From contig NZ_JARXYX010000003.1 of NCBI RefSeq assembly GCF_029893585.1, forward strand, positions 186,001 to 250,000: a stretch of 64,000 bases of DNA, read 5' to 3'. The translations under genes were made by a program, and so were the position numbers. Shown here in pieces: positions 41,922 to 55,000 of the stretch. Origin of the DNA: Streptomyces sp. LBL (GTDB lineage: Bacteria; Actinomycetota; Actinomycetes; Streptomycetales; Streptomycetaceae). Within the stretch, counting starts at the first letter, position 1. Each line of letters begins with the position of its first letter. The notes under the pieces are model-generated. The model saw nothing but the letters and a program-made list of their open reading frames with translations, ran no database searches and had not been told where the DNA came from.

Positions 41922-42941
41922 ATGGAGCCTGCCCTGATGTCCTCCCCCCGATTACCCGGATCCGATCCGACACCCCGCACGCGACCGCGCCCGCACGTCA
42001 AGACCCCTACGGATCCGCAGGTCCCGGCGGCCCGGTCGGAGACGGAACCGCTCAACCCGGGTCTGTTGCGTACCTTCCTGGAGGTCTACCGGACGGGCTC
42101 CTTCGGCCGAGCGTCCCGTCGGCTGCACATCTCCCAGCCCGCCGTGACCCATCAGATCCGGATGCTGGAGGAGCGGTTCGGGACACGGCTGTTCATCCGT
42201 CAGGCCACCGGGTCCAGGCCCACCTCGGCCGCCGACTCGCTCGCCCGGGACGCCGAAGGCCCGGTCGATGCCCTCGACTTCGTGGTACGGCGCTACTCGG
42301 CCGACGGCGTCCCGGCCCGCCCGCTGCGGTTGGGCGCCCCGAGCGACCTGATGAGCGACCGGATCCTGCCGGTGCTGGCCGACATGCTCCGCGATCCGGC
42401 GCGTCTGCGCATCACTTCGGAGCTGTCCGACACACTGCTCGCTCAGCTGGCGGAGGGCGAACTCGACATCGTCGTCGCACGGACGCGCCCCCGCACCAAG
42501 GGCATCAGCGCGCTGCCCCTCCACGACGAGGAGTGCTGCCTGGTCGCCTCGCCCGAGGTCGCACGCGCGATCCCGCAGGGCCGGGCTCCGGGCGACACCT
42601 CTCTGCCGGGCAGCCAACGGCTGGTGACCTGCTCGGAGTATCTGCCGCTTGTCGACCACTACTGGTGGTCGGTCTTCCACACCGCGGTGGCTGCGACGCC
42701 CGCGGTGGTCCCCGACCACCGGGCCGTGCTGGCCGCGGTGGATGCCTCGGTCGGCATCGCCGTGCTGCCCACGTACCTGTGTGCCGAGGGCGTCGCCCGA
42801 GGCACGCTGGTGCCCCTGCTCAGACCCGAGATACCGCCGATCACGACGACGTACCTCGCCACCCGTGACGGCACCGCAACGCGTCCGCAGGTGGCCGCCG
42901 CGCACAGCCGGCTCCTCAAGCACGGCCGCGGCTGGACCTGA
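41922..42941 (+). CDS. LysR-family transcriptional regulator
   Basis: A 339-residue regulator with the LysR HTH (LLRTFLEVYRTGSFGRASRR, then ISQPAVTHQIRMLEERFG) starting about residue 48 and a periplasmic-binding-like effector domain (residues about 145-335). An N-terminal extension of some 45 residues is proline/arginine-rich and may be an artefact of start choice; ATG at 41937 gives a slightly shorter form. It is convergent with the methyltransferase and upstream of the PKS genes, which it may control. Confidence 0.85.
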   Translation: MEPALMSSPRLPGSDPTPRTRPRPHVKTPTDPQVPAARSETEPLNPGLLRTFLEVYRTGSFGRASRRLHISQPAVTHQIRMLEERFGTRLFIRQATGSRPTSAADSLARDAEGPVDALDFVVRRYSADGVPARPLRLGAPSDLMSDRILPVLADMLRDPARLRITSELSDTLLAQLAEGELDIVVARTRPRTKGISALPLHDEECCLVASPEVARAIPQGRAPGDTSLPGSQRLVTCSEYLPLVDHYWWSVFHTAVAATPAVVPDHRAVLAAVDASVGIAVLPTYLCAEGVARGTLVPLLRPEIPPITTTYLATRDGTATRPQVAAAHSRLLKHGRGWT

Positions 42942-42976
42942 GCGGGGACTTCAGAAAGCGGGAGCGGCGGGGTGGT

Positions 42977-43843
42977 TCAGGGGCGCCGGGCGACGATCAG
43001 TCCGTAGCCGATCTGCGGAAGCTCACCGAAACGTTCGATGATGTCGGCCGCCCGGTTGAGTTCCTCACTCAGCGCGCCGTCGCTCGGTTTGTCCACCCGG
43101 CGGATGAGCTCCGCCGCGATGGTGTGACTGCGGCGTACGTTCTCGCCGATGTCCAGTGTCTCCAAAACTTCGAGACCAGCCTTGCGCATATGGGCGAGAT
43201 ATTCGTCGACATTCCCGATCGGCGGAATCTGGAACAGCTTCCGGTTGTCTGCGACTATCTCGGCCTCACGAGCATCGAGTTCACCCTGCTGATATGGATT
43301 GGCCGTCACCAGAACGCCGCCTGGACGTAACACGCGCGCCGCTTCGGCGATGGCGGTGGCCCGGTCGGACATGTGCAGGAAACTTTCGATCGCATACGCA
43401 TTGTCGAAGTGCGCGGCAGGAAAGGGCAGGGCCATGCCGTCGGCCTGCCGGAAGGACACCTGGCAGGGCCCGGTCCCGACCTCCGGCCGGGCGGAGGCGA
43501 TCTCCGCCTGCTGAGCGCTGACGGTGACGCCCGTGACGTGCACGCCCCAGGTGTGCGCGATCCGGGTGGCGGGCTTGCCGCTGCCGCAGCCGATGTCCAG
43601 GACCCGGTCGCCCGGTGAGAGCGCGAGCCGGGTGCCGACCATGTCGGTCAGCGCGTCGGTGGCCTGCTCGACGGTGGCGTCGTCCTCGTCGTCCCGCCAG
43701 TAGCCCAGATGAATGTTTCCCCCCATCACTTCGGAGAGGAGGCCGGTCGACTGGTCGTACATCGTTCCCACGTCCGCCGCGGTGGGTGCGTATTGCTCGG
43801 TCAATTCGAGACACCTCTCCCGTTCGACTGCCGGCGCGTCCAC
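42977..43843 (-). CDS. SAM-dependent class I methyltransferase with a TTA codon
   Basis: A 288-residue methyltransferase with the SAM motif [16 protein letters not shown] and the post-motifs [12 protein letters not shown] and [10 protein letters not shown], of the kind that methylates oxygens of sugars and natural products (the N-terminal [11 protein letters not shown] block recalls RebM-like enzymes). The leucine in RVLRPGG is TTA (43328-43330), so it may be bldA-dependent. The start is GTG at 43841-43843 with GGAGG upstream. It is divergent from the PKS genes and is likely their tailoring enzyme. Confidence 0.85.
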   Translation of the reverse strand: MDAPAVERERCLELTEQYAPTAADVGTMYDQSTGLLSEVMGGNIHLGYWRDDEDDATVEQATDALTDMVGTRLALSPGDRVLDIGCGSGKPATRIAHTWGVHVTGVTVSAQQAEIASARPEVGTGPCQVSFRQADGMALPFPAAHFDNAYAIESFLHMSDRATAIAEAARVLRPGGVLVTANPYQQGELDAREAEIVADNRKLFQIPPIGNVDEYLAHMRKAGLEVLETLDIGENVRRSHTIAAELIRRVDKPSDGALSEELNRAADIIERFGELPQIGYGLIVARRP

Positions 43844-44162
43844 TCCACCTCCGGCCGGACAGGAAACTACAAACCGTCAAGCTCATTTGTCAACGCGACT
43901 TCCGCCGCCAGTGCAGCCCTCCACTTCCATTGTTCCGGCTGCTTTCCGCAAGCTCATAGCGCTGCTTATCGGCCCCATGTGGCAAGTTATTGGACAGCGC
44001 ACGAGGGCGCCGGGTCTACTGACTTCAGTGATCTCGCGGGGTTCTCTTGAATGCAGTCGTGAGCGGCTCACGTCGCATTACCCGGCCCCTGTCGGGGCGG
44101 CCGTAATTCAGGTCCGAGACGTACCACGTGACATTGGCCCGTCGTCGGTTGTTGGGAGTTCT
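43844..44162. promoter_or_regulatory. Divergent region between methyltransferase and PKS
   Basis: About 319 bases with no gene. A promoter for the methyltransferase can be proposed on the minus strand (43864-43893). On the PKS side I see the short stem GGCCCCTGTCGGGGC near 44093 and GGGAG just before the PKS ATG, but no clear boxes. An open frame runs through the gap into the PKS gene from 43713 but has no ribosome site. Confidence 0.45.
43864..43893 (-). promoter_or_regulatory. Candidate sigma-70-type promoter of the methyltransferase gene
   Basis: On the minus strand a perfect -35 box TTGACA (43888-43893) is followed after 18 bases by TAGTTT (43864-43869), a TAnnnT -10 box. Transcription would begin about 15 bases before the GTG. 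This matches vegetative HrdB-type promoters, suggesting that control of this gene lies more in its TTA codon than in transcription. Confidence 0.5.
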
Positions 44163-47100
44163 ATGCGTTCCGGCCAGGCGTTCGTGCCCGAAGACACTTC
44201 CGCACCCGCCAATCCGATCGCCGTCGTGGGCCTGGCCTGCCGCTTCCCCGGTGCCCCGGGTCCCGCTGCCTTCTGGTCCCTGCTCCGCAACGGCCACAGC
44301 GCCGTCACCGGAGTTCCGCAGGGACGCCGCGGCTCCTTCGGCACCGGTGGTCTCGGCACCGGTGGCTTTCTCGACCACGTCGACCAGTTCGACCCGGACT
44401 TCTTCGACATCTCGCCCCGTGAGGCCGCCGCCATGGACCCACAGCAGCGGCTCGCCCTGGAGCTGTGCTGGGAGGCGTTCGAGGACGCCGGCATCGTGCC
44501 GGCCGATCCGCAGGCCCGAAACACCGGCGTCTTCGTGGGCGCCATGTGGGACGACTACTCCGCCCTTCAACGCCGTCTCGGGGCGGACACCCGGCACAGC
44601 ATGACCGGCCTGCACCGCAGCATCATCGCCAACCGGGTCTCCTACGCCCTGGATCTGCGCGGGCCCAGCATGGTGCTCGACGCCGGGCAGGCGTCGTCCC
44701 TGCTCGCCGTGCACATGGCCGCCGAGAGCCTGCGCCGGGGCGAGGCGGGGCTTGCGCTGGCGGGCGGGGTGAATCTTGTACTGGCACCGGAGAGCACCCA
44801 GCACTCCGAGAAGTTCGGCGGGCTCTCCCCGGACGGCCGGTGCCACACCTTCGACGCCCGCGCCAACGGCTATGTGCGGGGCGAGGGAGCCGGGTTCGTC
44901 GTGCTCAAGCCGCTCTCCCGCGCGGTCGCCGACGGCGACCGCGTCTACTGCGTCGTGGAAGCCACCGCGGCCAACAACGACGGCGCCGGCGAAGGACTCA
45001 CCGTGCCCACAGCACGGGCCCAGGAGGAGGTGCTGCGCACCGCCTACCGGAGCGCCGGCGTCGACCCCGCCGACGTGCAGTACGTCGAACTCCACGGCAC
45101 CGGCACGAAGAAGGGCGACCCGATCGAGGCCGCCGCGCTCGGCGCAGTGCTCGGAGCGGCCCGGCGGCCCGGCACCCGGCTGCTGGTGGGGTCGGTGAAG
45201 ACGAACATCGGCCACCTCGAGGCCGCCGCCGGGATCGCCGGTCTCATCAAGACGGCCCTGGCCATCCGGCATCAGAAAGTCCCGCCGAGCCTCAACTTCG
45301 TGACGCCCCGCCCAGAGATAGCCTTCGACGCCTGGAATCTGCGCGTCCCGCTCTCACTGACCGGCCGGCCGGACCCGGACCGCCCGTTCATCGCGGGTGT
45401 CAGCTCCTTCGGCATGGGCGGCACCAACTGCCATGTGGTGCTCTCCGACCGCCATCTCACACTCACCGGGGACCGCGGGGCGCACGAGGGGGGCGGCCAC
45501 GACAGCGAAACGTCGCGCGAGCGGTCCGCCAAGACCCACTCACCGCTGCCCTGGGTGGTGTCCGGGCGGTCCCCGGACGCGCTCCGTGCCCAGGCGGAGC
45601 GGCTCGCCGCACGGGTCACCGCGGACGCCGGGCTGGACACGGCAGTCGTGGGTCGCTCGCTCGCCGTGCACCGCACCGCGTTCGAGGAGCGCGCGGTGGT
45701 CCTGGGCGGCGACCGCGGTGACTTCCTCAGCGGCCTGGACGCGCTGGCCCGCGGGGTGCCTGCCGCGAACCTGGTGCGGGGCTCGGCACGCGGCGCGGGC
45801 GGGACGGCCTTCCTCTTCACCGGTCAGGGCAGCCAGCGCCCCGGAATGGGACGTCAGCTGCACGCGGCGGTGCCCGCATTCGCCGAGGCGCTCGACGAGA
45901 TCTGCGCCTGCCTGGACACCTTCACGCCCTGGCCCGTCAAGGACCTGCTCTTCGCGGAGCCCGGCAGCCCCGGGGCGGCGGTGCTGGACCGCACGGACGC
46001 CGCCCAGGCGGCGCTGTTCGCGCTGGAGGTCGCGCTGGCCCGGCTGCTCCAACGGTGCGGGGTGCACCCTGATCACCTGCTCGGCCACTCCGTCGGCGAA
46101 CTGGCCGCGGCCCACGTCGCGGGGGTGCTCCCGCTGAACGACGCCTGCGCGCTGGTCGCCGTCCGTGGACGGCTGATGGAGCAGGCCTCCGAGGGCGGCG
46201 CCATGGCCGCGCTGGAGGCCGACGAGGCGGAGGTCGCCGCGGAGCTGTCGGACCGGGGCCTGGTGCAGCAGGTCTCGGTGGCCGCAGTCAACGGACCACG
46301 GGCTACCGTCGTCTCCGGTGACCTCGACGGCGTCGAGGACGTCGCCGCACGGTTCGCGGCCCGCGGTCGCAGGACCAAGCGGCTCAGGGTGAGCCACGCG
46401 TTCCACTCCCCGCACATGGACGGGGTGCTGGACGAGTTCCGCTCGCTCGCCGCGGAACTGGAGTACCACGCCCCCCGGATCCCGGTCGTCTCCAATGTCA
46501 CCGGACGCCCGGCCACCGCGGACGAGCTGAGGTCGCCGGAGTACTGGACCCGGCACATCCGCAGCTCCGTGCGCTTCTACGACGGGGTCCGTGCGCTGCG
46601 CTCGGCCGGCGTCACCAGCTACCTGGAACTCGGTCCCGGCGGGCTGACAGCCATGACCCGCGAAAGCCTCGCCGACGGGGGTGCGCCGACCGGGGCCTCG
46701 GTCGTGCCACTGCTGCGCGCGGGGCAGCCGGAGGACCGTACGGTCGCCGCCGCGCTGGCGGAGGCGTTCGTGCGCGGCACGCCAGTGGACTGGGAGCCAC
46801 TCACCGGCTGGTCCGGCGCCCGCACCGACCTGCCGACCTACGCCTTTCAGCGGCGCTCCTTCTGGCTCACCCCGACGGCCCGGCCGGACGAGGCACCGGC
46901 TGTCGGGGCCACACCCAACGGCAGCCCGGACGCCGCGCCGCCCCAGGAGGCCGCCGCCACGGCCACCGCCACCCCGCTCGCCGCCGTGCCGGAGCTGGTC
47001 CGGGCCTGTGTGGCGGCGGTCCTCGGACATCTGTCGTCCCAGACGGTCGACAGCGGCCGGACGTTCAAGGAACTGGGCTTCGACTCGCTTGCCGCGGTGG

Positions 47101-50100
47101 AGTTCCGCGACCGGGTCGCCGAGGCGACCGGGCTGGCGCACCTGGCACCCACTCTGATCTACAACCACCCCACGCCCGGTGAGCTGGTGGAGTTCCTGAG
47201 GGCCGAGCTGTCGGGCGAACATCCGGCCGCCGCACGCCCGGTGGCGGTTACCGCGGGTTTCGACGAGCCGGTCGCCATCGTCGGCGTGGGCTGCCGGTAC
47301 CCGGGCGGTGTGCGCTCGCCCGAGGAGCTGTGGCAGCTGGTCGCGGAGGGCAGGGACGCCGTCTCGGCCTTCCCGGCCGACCGGGGCTGGAGCACCGACG
47401 AGTTGCGTGATCCGGAGAACCCGGAGGTCCGATATGCCCGGGAGGGCGGATTCCTCTACGACGCGACCGTGTTCGACAACGCGTTCTTCGGGATCAGCCC
47501 GCGCGAGGCGCTCGCCATGGACCCGCAGCAGCGTCTGATGCTGGAGATCTCCTGGGAAGCACTGGAACGGGCCGGGATCGACCCGCTGTCTCTGCGGGGC
47601 TCCCAGGTCGGGGTGTTCGCGGGGGCAATGGCCCAGGACTACGGGCCCCAGCTGGGCGAACCTGCCGACGGCGGCCAGGGGTTCGCGCTGACCGGAAACA
47701 CAGCGAGCGTCATCTCGGGCCGGGTCGCGTACGCACTCGGTCTTGAAGGCCCGGCGGTCACCGTGGACACGGCCTGTTCGGCCTCGCTCACCGCGCTGCA
47801 TCTGGCACGCCGGTCGCTCCAGAGCGGTGAGTGCACGCTGGCGCTGGCCGGCGGCGTGACGGTGATGGCGACGCCGGGGATGTTCGTGGAGTTCGCCCGG
47901 CAGCGGGGGCTGGCGCCCAACGGCCGCTGCAAGCCGTTCGCGGCGGCGGCCGACGGCACCGGCTGGAGCGAAGGCGTGGGCATACTGGTGCTGGAGCGGC
48001 TGTCGGACGCCCGGCGTCACGGCCACCGGGTGCTGGCCCTGGTGAGAGGCTCGGCCGTCAACCAGGACGGCGCGAGCAACGGCCTGACGGCGCCGAACGG
48101 TCCGTCGCAGGAGCGGGTGATCCGGCAGGCGCTGGCCGACGCCAGGCTCGCCCCGGGGGATGTCGACGCGGTGGAGGCGCACGGCACCGGCACGCGGCTC
48201 GGCGATCCGATCGAGGCGCAGGCGCTGGTGGCGACGTACGGGCAGGACCGCGCGGACCGCGGGCCGCTCCGGCTCGGCTCGGTGAAGTCGAACATCGGGC
48301 ACACCCAGGCGGCCGCCGGGGTCGCCGGGGTGATCAAGACGGTGATGGCGCTGCACCACGGTGTACTGCCGCGGAGCCTGCACATCGACGAGTCGACCCC
48401 ACACGTGGACTGGAACGCGGGCGCGGTGGCACTGCTGCGGGAGCCGGTGCCCTGGCCGGCAGAGGGCCGGGTGCGCCGGGCGGGCATCTCCTCGTTCGGG
48501 ATCAGCGGCACCAACGTGCACGCCATCCTCGAAGAGGCCCCGGACAACCGGGCTCCCGTCGGCAGCGGGGAGCCGGGGTCCGCCGGCCCGGGCCGGCGGG
48601 CCGGTGCTGCCCCGGCGGTGCTGCCGTGGACGCTGTCGGCGAAGACCTCCGAGGCCCTGCGCGCGCAGGCGGCCGGCCTGCGGGCCCACCTCGACAACCC
48701 CGAACGGGCCGGCGCCACCGCCGCCGACATCGGGTTCTCGCTGGCTACCACGCGGGCCGCGTTCGAGCACCGCGCCGTGCTGATCGGCGCCGACGAGGCG
48801 GAGCTGCACGCCGCGCTGGACGCGCTGGTGCGGGACACCCCGACGGACCGGGTGGTGCGAGGCACCGCGGTGGGCGGCGCCGAGACCGTGTTCGTCTTCC
48901 CCGGCCAGGGGGCCCAGTGGGCCGGGATGGCGAGGGAGCTGTTGGACACCTCCGAGGTGTTCCGGGAGCGGATCCAGGAGTGTGCCACGGCGCTCGCACC
49001 GGTTGTGGACTGGTCGCTCCTGGACGTGCTGCAGGGCGTGGCGGACGCGCCGACGCTGGAGCGGGTCGACGTCGTGCAGCCCGTGCTGTTCGCAGTGATG
49101 GTGTCGCTCGCCCGGCTCTGGGAGGCACACGGCGTGCGTCCCACCGCGGTGCTCGGGCACAGCCAGGGCGAGATCGCCGCGGCCTGTGTGGCGGGCGGGC
49201 TGTCGCTGGCTGACGCCGCGCGGATCGTCGCGCTGCGCAGCCGGGCGCTGACCGCGATCTCCGGATCGGGCGGCATGGTGTCCGTGTCACTGCCGGCCGA
49301 GCGGGTGCAGCGGTTGTCGTGCTGGGACGGGCGGCTGGACCTCGCGGTGGTCAACGGCCCGTCGTCGGTGGTGGTCTCCGGCGAGCAGCAGGCGCTGGAG
49401 GAGCTGCTGGACCAGTGCGCTGCCGAGGGCGTCCGAGCCAAGCAGATCCCGGTGAGCTACGCGGCGCACTCCGCGCAGGTCGAGGCCATACGCGAACAGC
49501 TGCTCGAAGCGCTGCGCGAGGTCGAGCCCCGCGCCGGCGACATCCCGTTCTACTCGACGGTGACCGGGGAACTCTTCGACACCCGTGCGCTGGACGCCGA
49601 GTACTGGTACCGCAACCTGCGGGAACCGGTCCACTTCGAGCGAACGATGGGGACGGTGCTGGCCAAGGGACACACCCTCCTGATCGAGATGAGCCCGCAC
49701 CCGGTGCTGAACATGGGGGCGCTGGACGCCATCGAGACCTTCAACGGTTCGGGCGCGTTCGTGGGCTCGCTGCGCCGCGGGGACGGCGGCCCCGAGCGGT
49801 TCACGACCTCGCTCGCGCAGGCGTACGTCCTTGGGGCGTCGGTGGAGTGGCGGACGGTGTTCGCCGGGTCCGGCGCGGCCCGCGTCGACCTGCCGACCTA
49901 TGCCTTCCAACGACGCCGGTTCTGGCCGGAGGCGCCCGTCGCCGAGCCGGAGCAGGGCAGGGGGGACGGTCCGGAGCGGCGGTTTTGGGAGGCGGTGGAG
50001 CGGGGCGACGCCGCGGGGCTGGTCGCCGAGGTCGGCGGCGGCGAACCGGACGCTCTGCGCGCTCTGCTGCCTGCGCTCGGTGCCTGGCGCCGACGGCAGC

Positions 50101-52001
50101 ACGCCCGGGACGCTGCCGCCGACCGGCGGTACCGGATCGCCTGGCAGCCCGTGTCCGAGACGCCGGCCGCTGCGCTGAACGGCCGATGGATCGTGGTCGC
50201 CGCGGAGGAAGCCGGGCCCGGGCAGCTGCCGGCGGCGGTCGCGGACGTGCTGGGCGGGAACGGGGCGCAAGTGGTGCCGCTGACGGTGGCGCCGGGGACC
50301 GGACGGCGCGAACTGGCCCGGCTCCTGCGGTCGGTGGCCGCCGAAGGGCCGGAGCCGGCTGGTGTGCTGGTCCTGCCCGCGGCGGAGACGGAACCGGTGC
50401 TCCCGTCGGCGTCCGGGTACCGCACCCGCGTCCTGACGTTGCTTCAGGCGCTCGGCGACTGCGGGCTCGCCGCTCGGCTGTGGTGCGTGACCCGGGGCGC
50501 GGTGACGGCCGACGCCGGGGACCCGCTGACCACGCCTGCGCAGTCGCAGCTCTGGGGGCTCGGCAGGGTCGCCGCGGTGGAGCTTCCCGAACGCTGGGGC
50601 GGTCTTGTCGACCTGCCCCCGGAGCCGGACGCACGGATCCTGGGTCGGCTGCCGGCCGCACTGGCCGCCCCGGCCGGCGAGAACCAGCTGGCGCTGCGCG
50701 CCTCGGGCACGTTCGCCTGCCGGCTGGTGCGCGCGCCGCGGCCGGATGGCTCCGGCGGACGGCCGTGGACCCCCGACGGGACTGTACTCGTCACCGGCGG
50801 TACCGGAGCGCTCGGCGCGCACGCGGCACGCTGGCTGGCCAGGAACGGGGCCACGCACCTGGTGCTGGTCAGCCGCGGCGGGCCGCGGGCGGCGGGCGCG
50901 GCTGAGCTGGAAGCCGAGCTGGCCGGGCTCGGTGCCCGGGTCACCGTCGCCGCCTGCGACGTCGCCGACCGGGAGGCACTCGCCGGGCTGCTGCGGACGC
51001 TGGACGCGGACGGCAACCCGGTCGGCGCGGTGGTGCACGCGGCCGGGACGATCGAGAGTGTCCCGCTCGACACGCTCGCCCCGGACGACCTCGCCGGGGT
51101 GCTGCGGGCGAAGGCCGACGCCGCCCAGCACCTGCACGACCTCACCCGCGACCGGGAGCTGGCGGCGTTCGTGCTGTTCTCCTCGGTGTCGGCGCTGTGG
51201 GGCAGCGCGGGCCACGCCGGGTACGCGGCGGCCAACGCCTTCCTGGACGGCCTGGCCGCGTACCGCAGGGCGCAGGGCCTGACCGCGAGCTCTGTGGTCT
51301 GGGGCCCGTGGGAAGGCGGCGGCATGACGGCGCGCGACGACCTGGGCGTGGCGGTGGCACGGCAGGGAATACGGCTCCTGGAGCCCGGGGAGGCGGTCGA
51401 GAGTCTGCGGCACTGCCTCGCCGACGGTCCCACACCGGTCATCGCCGACGTCGACTGGGAGAAGTTCTTCCCGGGCTTCTCGGCGACGACACCGAGCCGG
51501 CTCTTCGCCGAGGTGCCCGAGGTGCGCAGGCTGCTCCGCAGCGTCCGCCCGCGCTCCGAGGACGCGGCCACCGCCGCGACCACGGTGCAGGAACTGGCCG
51601 GGGCGGAGCCGGCCAGGCGCCGGGAGGCGCTCTCCGCGCTCGTCCGCGCCCAGGTGGCGGCCGTCCTGGGCCACGCCGACGAGAGCCAGATCGGCGACCG
51701 TGCTCCGTTCAAGGAACTCGGCGTCGACTCGGTGATCGCGGTCGAGCTGCGCAACCGCCTCCGCGACCGCACCGGGCTGGGTCTGCCGGTGACCGTGGTC
51801 TTCGACCATCCGTCGCTGACAAAACTGACGGACTTCCTGCTGGACATGGCCTTCCCCCAGGACGCCGGCGAGCGGGCGAAGCCCGCGGACCCGGCCGGCG
51901 CACGGGAGCGGAAGCGGGCCCAGGAAACGCACGACGCAGAACAGCAGATCAACGACATGCCCGTCGACGACCTGGTGCGACTCATGCTCGGCGAGGAGTA
52001 G
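44163..52001 (+). CDS. Modular type I PKS: KSQ-AT-ACP loading module and KS-AT-KR-ACP extender
   Basis: A 2612-residue protein. The loading module has a KS whose active-site Cys is Gln (Q176 in DAGQASS), an AT with S643 and the malonyl-type HAFHSP motif near residue 744, and an ACP (S975), so it would decarboxylate malonyl-ACP to an acetyl starter. Module 1 has KS (C1205 in DTACSAS), AT (S1667) with YAAH at 1766-1769 where methylmalonyl-specific ATs have YASH, KR and ACP (S2523). The KR lacks LDD, has W2346 and catalytic Y2354 with His three residues before it, the A2-type pattern (methyl epimerised, L-hydroxy). There is no DH. The start is ATG at 44163 with GGGAG six bases upstream. It ends with a short docking tail and is 65 bases before the next PKS gene. 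Confidence 0.9.
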   Translation: MRSGQAFVPEDTSAPANPIAVVGLACRFPGAPGPAAFWSLLRNGHSAVTGVPQGRRGSFGTGGLGTGGFLDHVDQFDPDFFDISPREAAAMDPQQRLALELCWEAFEDAGIVPADPQARNTGVFVGAMWDDYSALQRRLGADTRHSMTGLHRSIIANRVSYALDLRGPSMVLDAGQASSLLAVHMAAESLRRGEAGLALAGGVNLVLAPESTQHSEKFGGLSPDGRCHTFDARANGYVRGEGAGFVVLKPLSRAVADGDRVYCVVEATAANNDGAGEGLTVPTARAQEEVLRTAYRSAGVDPADVQYVELHGTGTKKGDPIEAAALGAVLGAARRPGTRLLVGSVKTNIGHLEAAAGIAGLIKTALAIRHQKVPPSLNFVTPRPEIAFDAWNLRVPLSLTGRPDPDRPFIAGVSSFGMGGTNCHVVLSDRHLTLTGDRGAHEGGGHDSETSRERSAKTHSPLPWVVSGRSPDALRAQAERLAARVTADAGLDTAVVGRSLAVHRTAFEERAVVLGGDRGDFLSGLDALARGVPAANLVRGSARGAGGTAFLFTGQGSQRPGMGRQLHAAVPAFAEALDEICACLDTFTPWPVKDLLFAEPGSPGAAVLDRTDAAQAALFALEVALARLLQRCGVHPDHLLGHSVGELAAAHVAGVLPLNDACALVAVRGRLMEQASEGGAMAALEADEAEVAAELSDRGLVQQVSVAAVNGPRATVVSGDLDGVEDVAARFAARGRRTKRLRVSHAFHSPHMDGVLDEFRSLAAELEYHAPRIPVVSNVTGRPATADELRSPEYWTRHIRSSVRFYDGVRALRSAGVTSYLELGPGGLTAMTRESLADGGAPTGASVVPLLRAGQPEDRTVAAALAEAFVRGTPVDWEPLTGWSGARTDLPTYAFQRRSFWLTPTARPDEAPAVGATPNGSPDAAPPQEAAATATATPLAAVPELVRACVAAVLGHLSSQTVDSGRTFKELGFDSLAAVEFRDRVAEATGLAHLAPTLIYNHPTPGELVEFLRAELSGEHPAAARPVAVTAGFDEPVAIVGVGCRYPGGVRSPEELWQLVAEGRDAVSAFPADRGWSTDELRDPENPEVRYAREGGFLYDATVFDNAFFGISPREALAMDPQQRLMLEISWEALERAGIDPLSLRGSQVGVFAGAMAQDYGPQLGEPADGGQGFALTGNTASVISGRVAYALGLEGPAVTVDTACSASLTALHLARRSLQSGECTLALAGGVTVMATPGMFVEFARQRGLAPNGRCKPFAAAADGTGWSEGVGILVLERLSDARRHGHRVLALVRGSAVNQDGASNGLTAPNGPSQERVIRQALADARLAPGDVDAVEAHGTGTRLGDPIEAQALVATYGQDRADRGPLRLGSVKSNIGHTQAAAGVAGVIKTVMALHHGVLPRSLHIDESTPHVDWNAGAVALLREPVPWPAEGRVRRAGISSFGISGTNVHAILEEAPDNRAPVGSGEPGSAGPGRRAGAAPAVLPWTLSAKTSEALRAQAAGLRAHLDNPERAGATAADIGFSLATTRAAFEHRAVLIGADEAELHAALDALVRDTPTDRVVRGTAVGGAETVFVFPGQGAQWAGMARELLDTSEVFRERIQECATALAPVVDWSLLDVLQGVADAPTLERVDVVQPVLFAVMVSLARLWEAHGVRPTAVLGHSQGEIAAACVAGGLSLADAARIVALRSRALTAISGSGGMVSVSLPAERVQRLSCWDGRLDLAVVNGPSSVVVSGEQQALEELLDQCAAEGVRAKQIPVSYAAHSAQVEAIREQLLEALREVEPRAGDIPFYSTVTGELFDTRALDAEYWYRNLREPVHFERTMGTVLAKGHTLLIEMSPHPVLNMGALDAIETFNGSGAFVGSLRRGDGGPERFTTSLAQAYVLGASVEWRTVFAGSGAARVDLPTYAFQRRRFWPEAPVAEPEQGRGDGPERRFWEAVERGDAAGLVAEVGGGEPDALRALLPALGAWRRRQHARDAAADRRYRIAWQPVSETPAAALNGRWIVVAAEEAGPGQLPAAVADVLGGNGAQVVPLTVAPGTGRRELARLLRSVAAEGPEPAGVLVLPAAETEPVLPSASGYRTRVLTLLQALGDCGLAARLWCVTRGAVTADAGDPLTTPAQSQLWGLGRVAAVELPERWGGLVDLPPEPDARILGRLPAALAAPAGENQLALRASGTFACRLVRAPRPDGSGGRPWTPDGTVLVTGGTGALGAHAARWLARNGATHLVLVSRGGPRAAGAAELEAELAGLGARVTVAACDVADREALAGLLRTLDADGNPVGAVVHAAGTIESVPLDTLAPDDLAGVLRAKADAAQHLHDLTRDRELAAFVLFSSVSALWGSAGHAGYAAANAFLDGLAAYRRAQGLTASSVVWGPWEGGGMTARDDLGVAVARQGIRLLEPGEAVESLRHCLADGPTPVIADVDWEKFFPGFSATTPSRLFAEVPEVRRLLRSVRPRSEDAATAATTVQELAGAEPARRREALSALVRAQVAAVLGHADESQIGDRAPFKELGVDSVIAVELRNRLRDRTGLGLPVTVVFDHPSLTKLTDFLLDMAFPQDAGERAKPADPAGARERKRAQETHDAEQQINDMPVDDLVRLMLGEE

Positions 52002-52066
52002 GCACGGCGGAGCAGCCGCACTCGGAACGTCCCCCCTTCCCCCTGGAAACCGATCTGTGAGGGATC

Positions 52067-55000
52067 ATGGCCACTTCGCCGGACAGGATCGTCGACGCCC
52101 TGCGCACCTCCATGAAGGAGACGGAGCGGCTGCGGCGGGAGAACGAGGAGCTGGCCGCTGTCCGGCACGAGCCGATCGCGATCGTCGCCATGGGCTGTCA
52201 CCTTCCGGGCGACATCCACGGCCCGGAGCAGTTCTGGCAGCTCCTCGCGGCGGGCGGCGACGCGGTGGCCGGGTTCCCGACCAACCGGGGCTGGGACCTT
52301 GAAGCGCTCTTCGACCCGGACCCGGACCACCCCGGCACCGTATACACCCGCAACGGCGGGTTCCTCACCGATGTGGCCGGGTTCGACGCCGAGTTCTTCG
52401 GGATCAGCCCGCGCGAGGCGGTGGCCATGGACCCGCAGCAGCGGATGCTGCTGCAGACAGCGTGGGAGACGATCGAGCGGGCCGGCATCGACCCGACGAC
52501 CCTGCACGGCAGCCGTACCGGCGTGTACATGGGAACCGCGTTCCAGGATTACGCGACCCGGGTCAAACCGGCCGAACTCGGCGAGTACGAAGGGTACTTC
52601 CTCACCGCGGGCGCGGCGAGCGTGCTCTCCGGCCGGATCTCGTACACGCTCGGTTTGGAGGGCCCCGCGGTCACCTACGACACCGCCTGCTCGGCGTCGC
52701 TGGTGGCGCTGCACGGGGCCTGCCAGGCGCTGCGCCGCGACGAGTGCTCGATGGCCCTGGCCGGCGGGGTCACCGTCATGACCACACCCGCCCAACTGCA
52801 GGGCTTCAGCAGGCAGCGCGGGCTGTCCGTGGACGGCCGGTGCCGTTCCTTCGCGGCCGCAGCGGAGGGCACCGGCCTCTCCGAGGGCGTCGGGGTGGTA
52901 CTGCTGGAGCGGCTGTCCGACGCACGGCGGCTCGGCCACCGGGTGCTGGCCGTGGTCCGTGGCAGCGCGACCAACCAGGACGGGGCGAGCAACGGTCTGG
53001 CCGCGCCGAACGGCCCGTCCCAGGAGAGGGTGATCCGGCAGGCGCTGGCCGACGCCCGGCTCGCCCCCGACGACGTCGACGCGGTGGAGGCGCACGGCAC
53101 CGCGACCACCCTCGGCGACCCGATCGAAGCCCAGGCCCTGCTGGCCGCCTACGGCCAGGAGCGCACCGAACCGCTGCTGGTGGGCTCAGTGAAGTCCAAC
53201 ATCGGGCACACCCAAGCGGCGGCCGGCGTCGTCGGCGTCATCAAGACGGTGCTGGCGATGGAACACGGGGTGCTTCCGGCCAGCCTGCACATCGACGCGC
53301 CGACGCCGCACGTCGACTGGGAGTCGGGGAGCCTTGAGCTGCTGACACGGGCGACCGACTGGCCGGACACCGGCCGGCCCCGGCGTGCCGGGGTCTCGTC
53401 CTTCGGCATCAGCGGCACCAACGCCCACGTCATCCTGGAGCAAGCGCCTCCCGCCGACGCCGGCTCCACCCCCGCTCCCGTCGCGCCGCTACGGGCGGTG
53501 CCGTGGGTGCTGTCCGCGCGCGACGGCGAGGCCCTGCGGGACCAGGCGCGCAACCTGCTGGCCTGGCTGGCCGAGCGGGGCCCGCTCGGCGCCGCGGAGA
53601 TCGGGCACGCGCTCACCACCGGCCGGACGGCGTTCGCGCATACGGCCGCCGTCATCGTGGCCGGCGGCCCGGACCGGCCCCGCGAACTGTCCGAGGAGCT
53701 GACACAGGGACTGGCAGCACTCGCCGAGGGCCGCCCCGATCCGCGGGTCGTGCTCGGCACGGCGCCCCCTGGGAAGCTCGGGTTCCTTTTCACCGGCCAA
53801 GGCAGTCAGCACGTGGGTATGGGCCGCGCCCTGCACGCCTCCTCCCCCGTGTTCGCGGAGGCGTTCGACGCGGTGTGCGCAGCGCTCGACCCGCATCTGG
53901 ACCGGCCGCTGCGGGACGTGGTGTTCGGAACGGCAGCGGACACCGACGGGCTGCTGGACCAGACCGGGTACACCCAGCCCGCGCTCTTCGCGCTGGAGGT
54001 CGCGCTCTTCCGGCTGTTCGCACACTGGGGGCTTCGCCCGGACCGGGTGACCGGCCACTCCATCGGCGAGGTGGCCGCCGCGCACGTGGCCGGTGTGCTG
54101 ACGCTGCCGGACGCGGCGGCGCTGGTGGCGGCCCGCGGACGGCTGATGCAGGCACTGCCGAAGGGCGGTGCCATGGCCGCCGTGCAGGCGACCGAGGAGG
54201 AGGTGTTGCCGCTGCTGGCGGAGCGCGCCGGCCGGCTGGACCTGGCAGCGGTGAACGGCCCGTCCTCGGTGGTGGTCTCCGGAGAGGCGGAGGCGGTCCG
54301 CGAGGTCGCCGCGCACTTCGCGGCGGCTGGCCGCAGGACCAAGGAGCTGACGGTCAGTCACGCCTTCCACTCGCCGCTCGTCGACGCCATGCTGCCGGAG
54401 TTCCGGCGTGTGGTGGCCACCCTGTCCTTCCACGCTCCCACCGTCCCGGTGGTGTCGGCTCTCACCGGCGAGGAGGTCACGGCCGAGGAGATCAGCGACC
54501 CCGAGTACTGGGTGCGGCATGCCCGCGGCACCGTACGGTTCGCGGAGGCCGTCCGCACCATGGCGGACGACGGCGTCCGCACCTTCCTGGAGCTGGGCCC
54601 CGACGGGGTGCTGACGGCGATGGGCCGGGACACCGTCACCGCGGCCGACGCCGAGCTGGTCCCGGCGCTGCGCGCGGGCCGGGACGAGGAGCTCGCCGTC
54701 ACCACCGCGCTCGCCCGGCTGCGCGCCCGGGGCGTGCCGGTGGACTGGACGTCGTTCTGGGGCGCGTCAGGCGCCTGCCCGGCCGCGCTGCCCACCTATG
54801 CCTTCCAGGCACGCCGGCACTGGCTGGACGTCCCGCCGTCCGCCGCGGTGCACTCCGCGGGGCTGGTCGCGGCCGGGCACCCGCTGCTCGGCGCGGTGGT
54901 GTCGCTCGCCGACGACGAACTGGTCTTCACCGGGCGGCTCTCGACCGGTGTGCACAGCTGGATCGGCGACCACCGGGTGTTCGGCCAGGCTCTGCTGCCC

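Noticed and set aside
43713..44162. The PKS reading frame stays open 150 codons upstream of its ATG.
   Set aside because: The extension covers the divergent promoter region, has no ribosome site and no KS-like sequence. ATG 44163 has GGGAG and begins just before the KS fold.
45540..49160. A 1206-codon open frame on the minus strand inside the PKS gene.
   Set aside because: It is an antisense shadow of high-GC coding DNA: arginine/proline/glycine-rich composition and no known family. The KS/AT domains on the plus strand are unambiguous.
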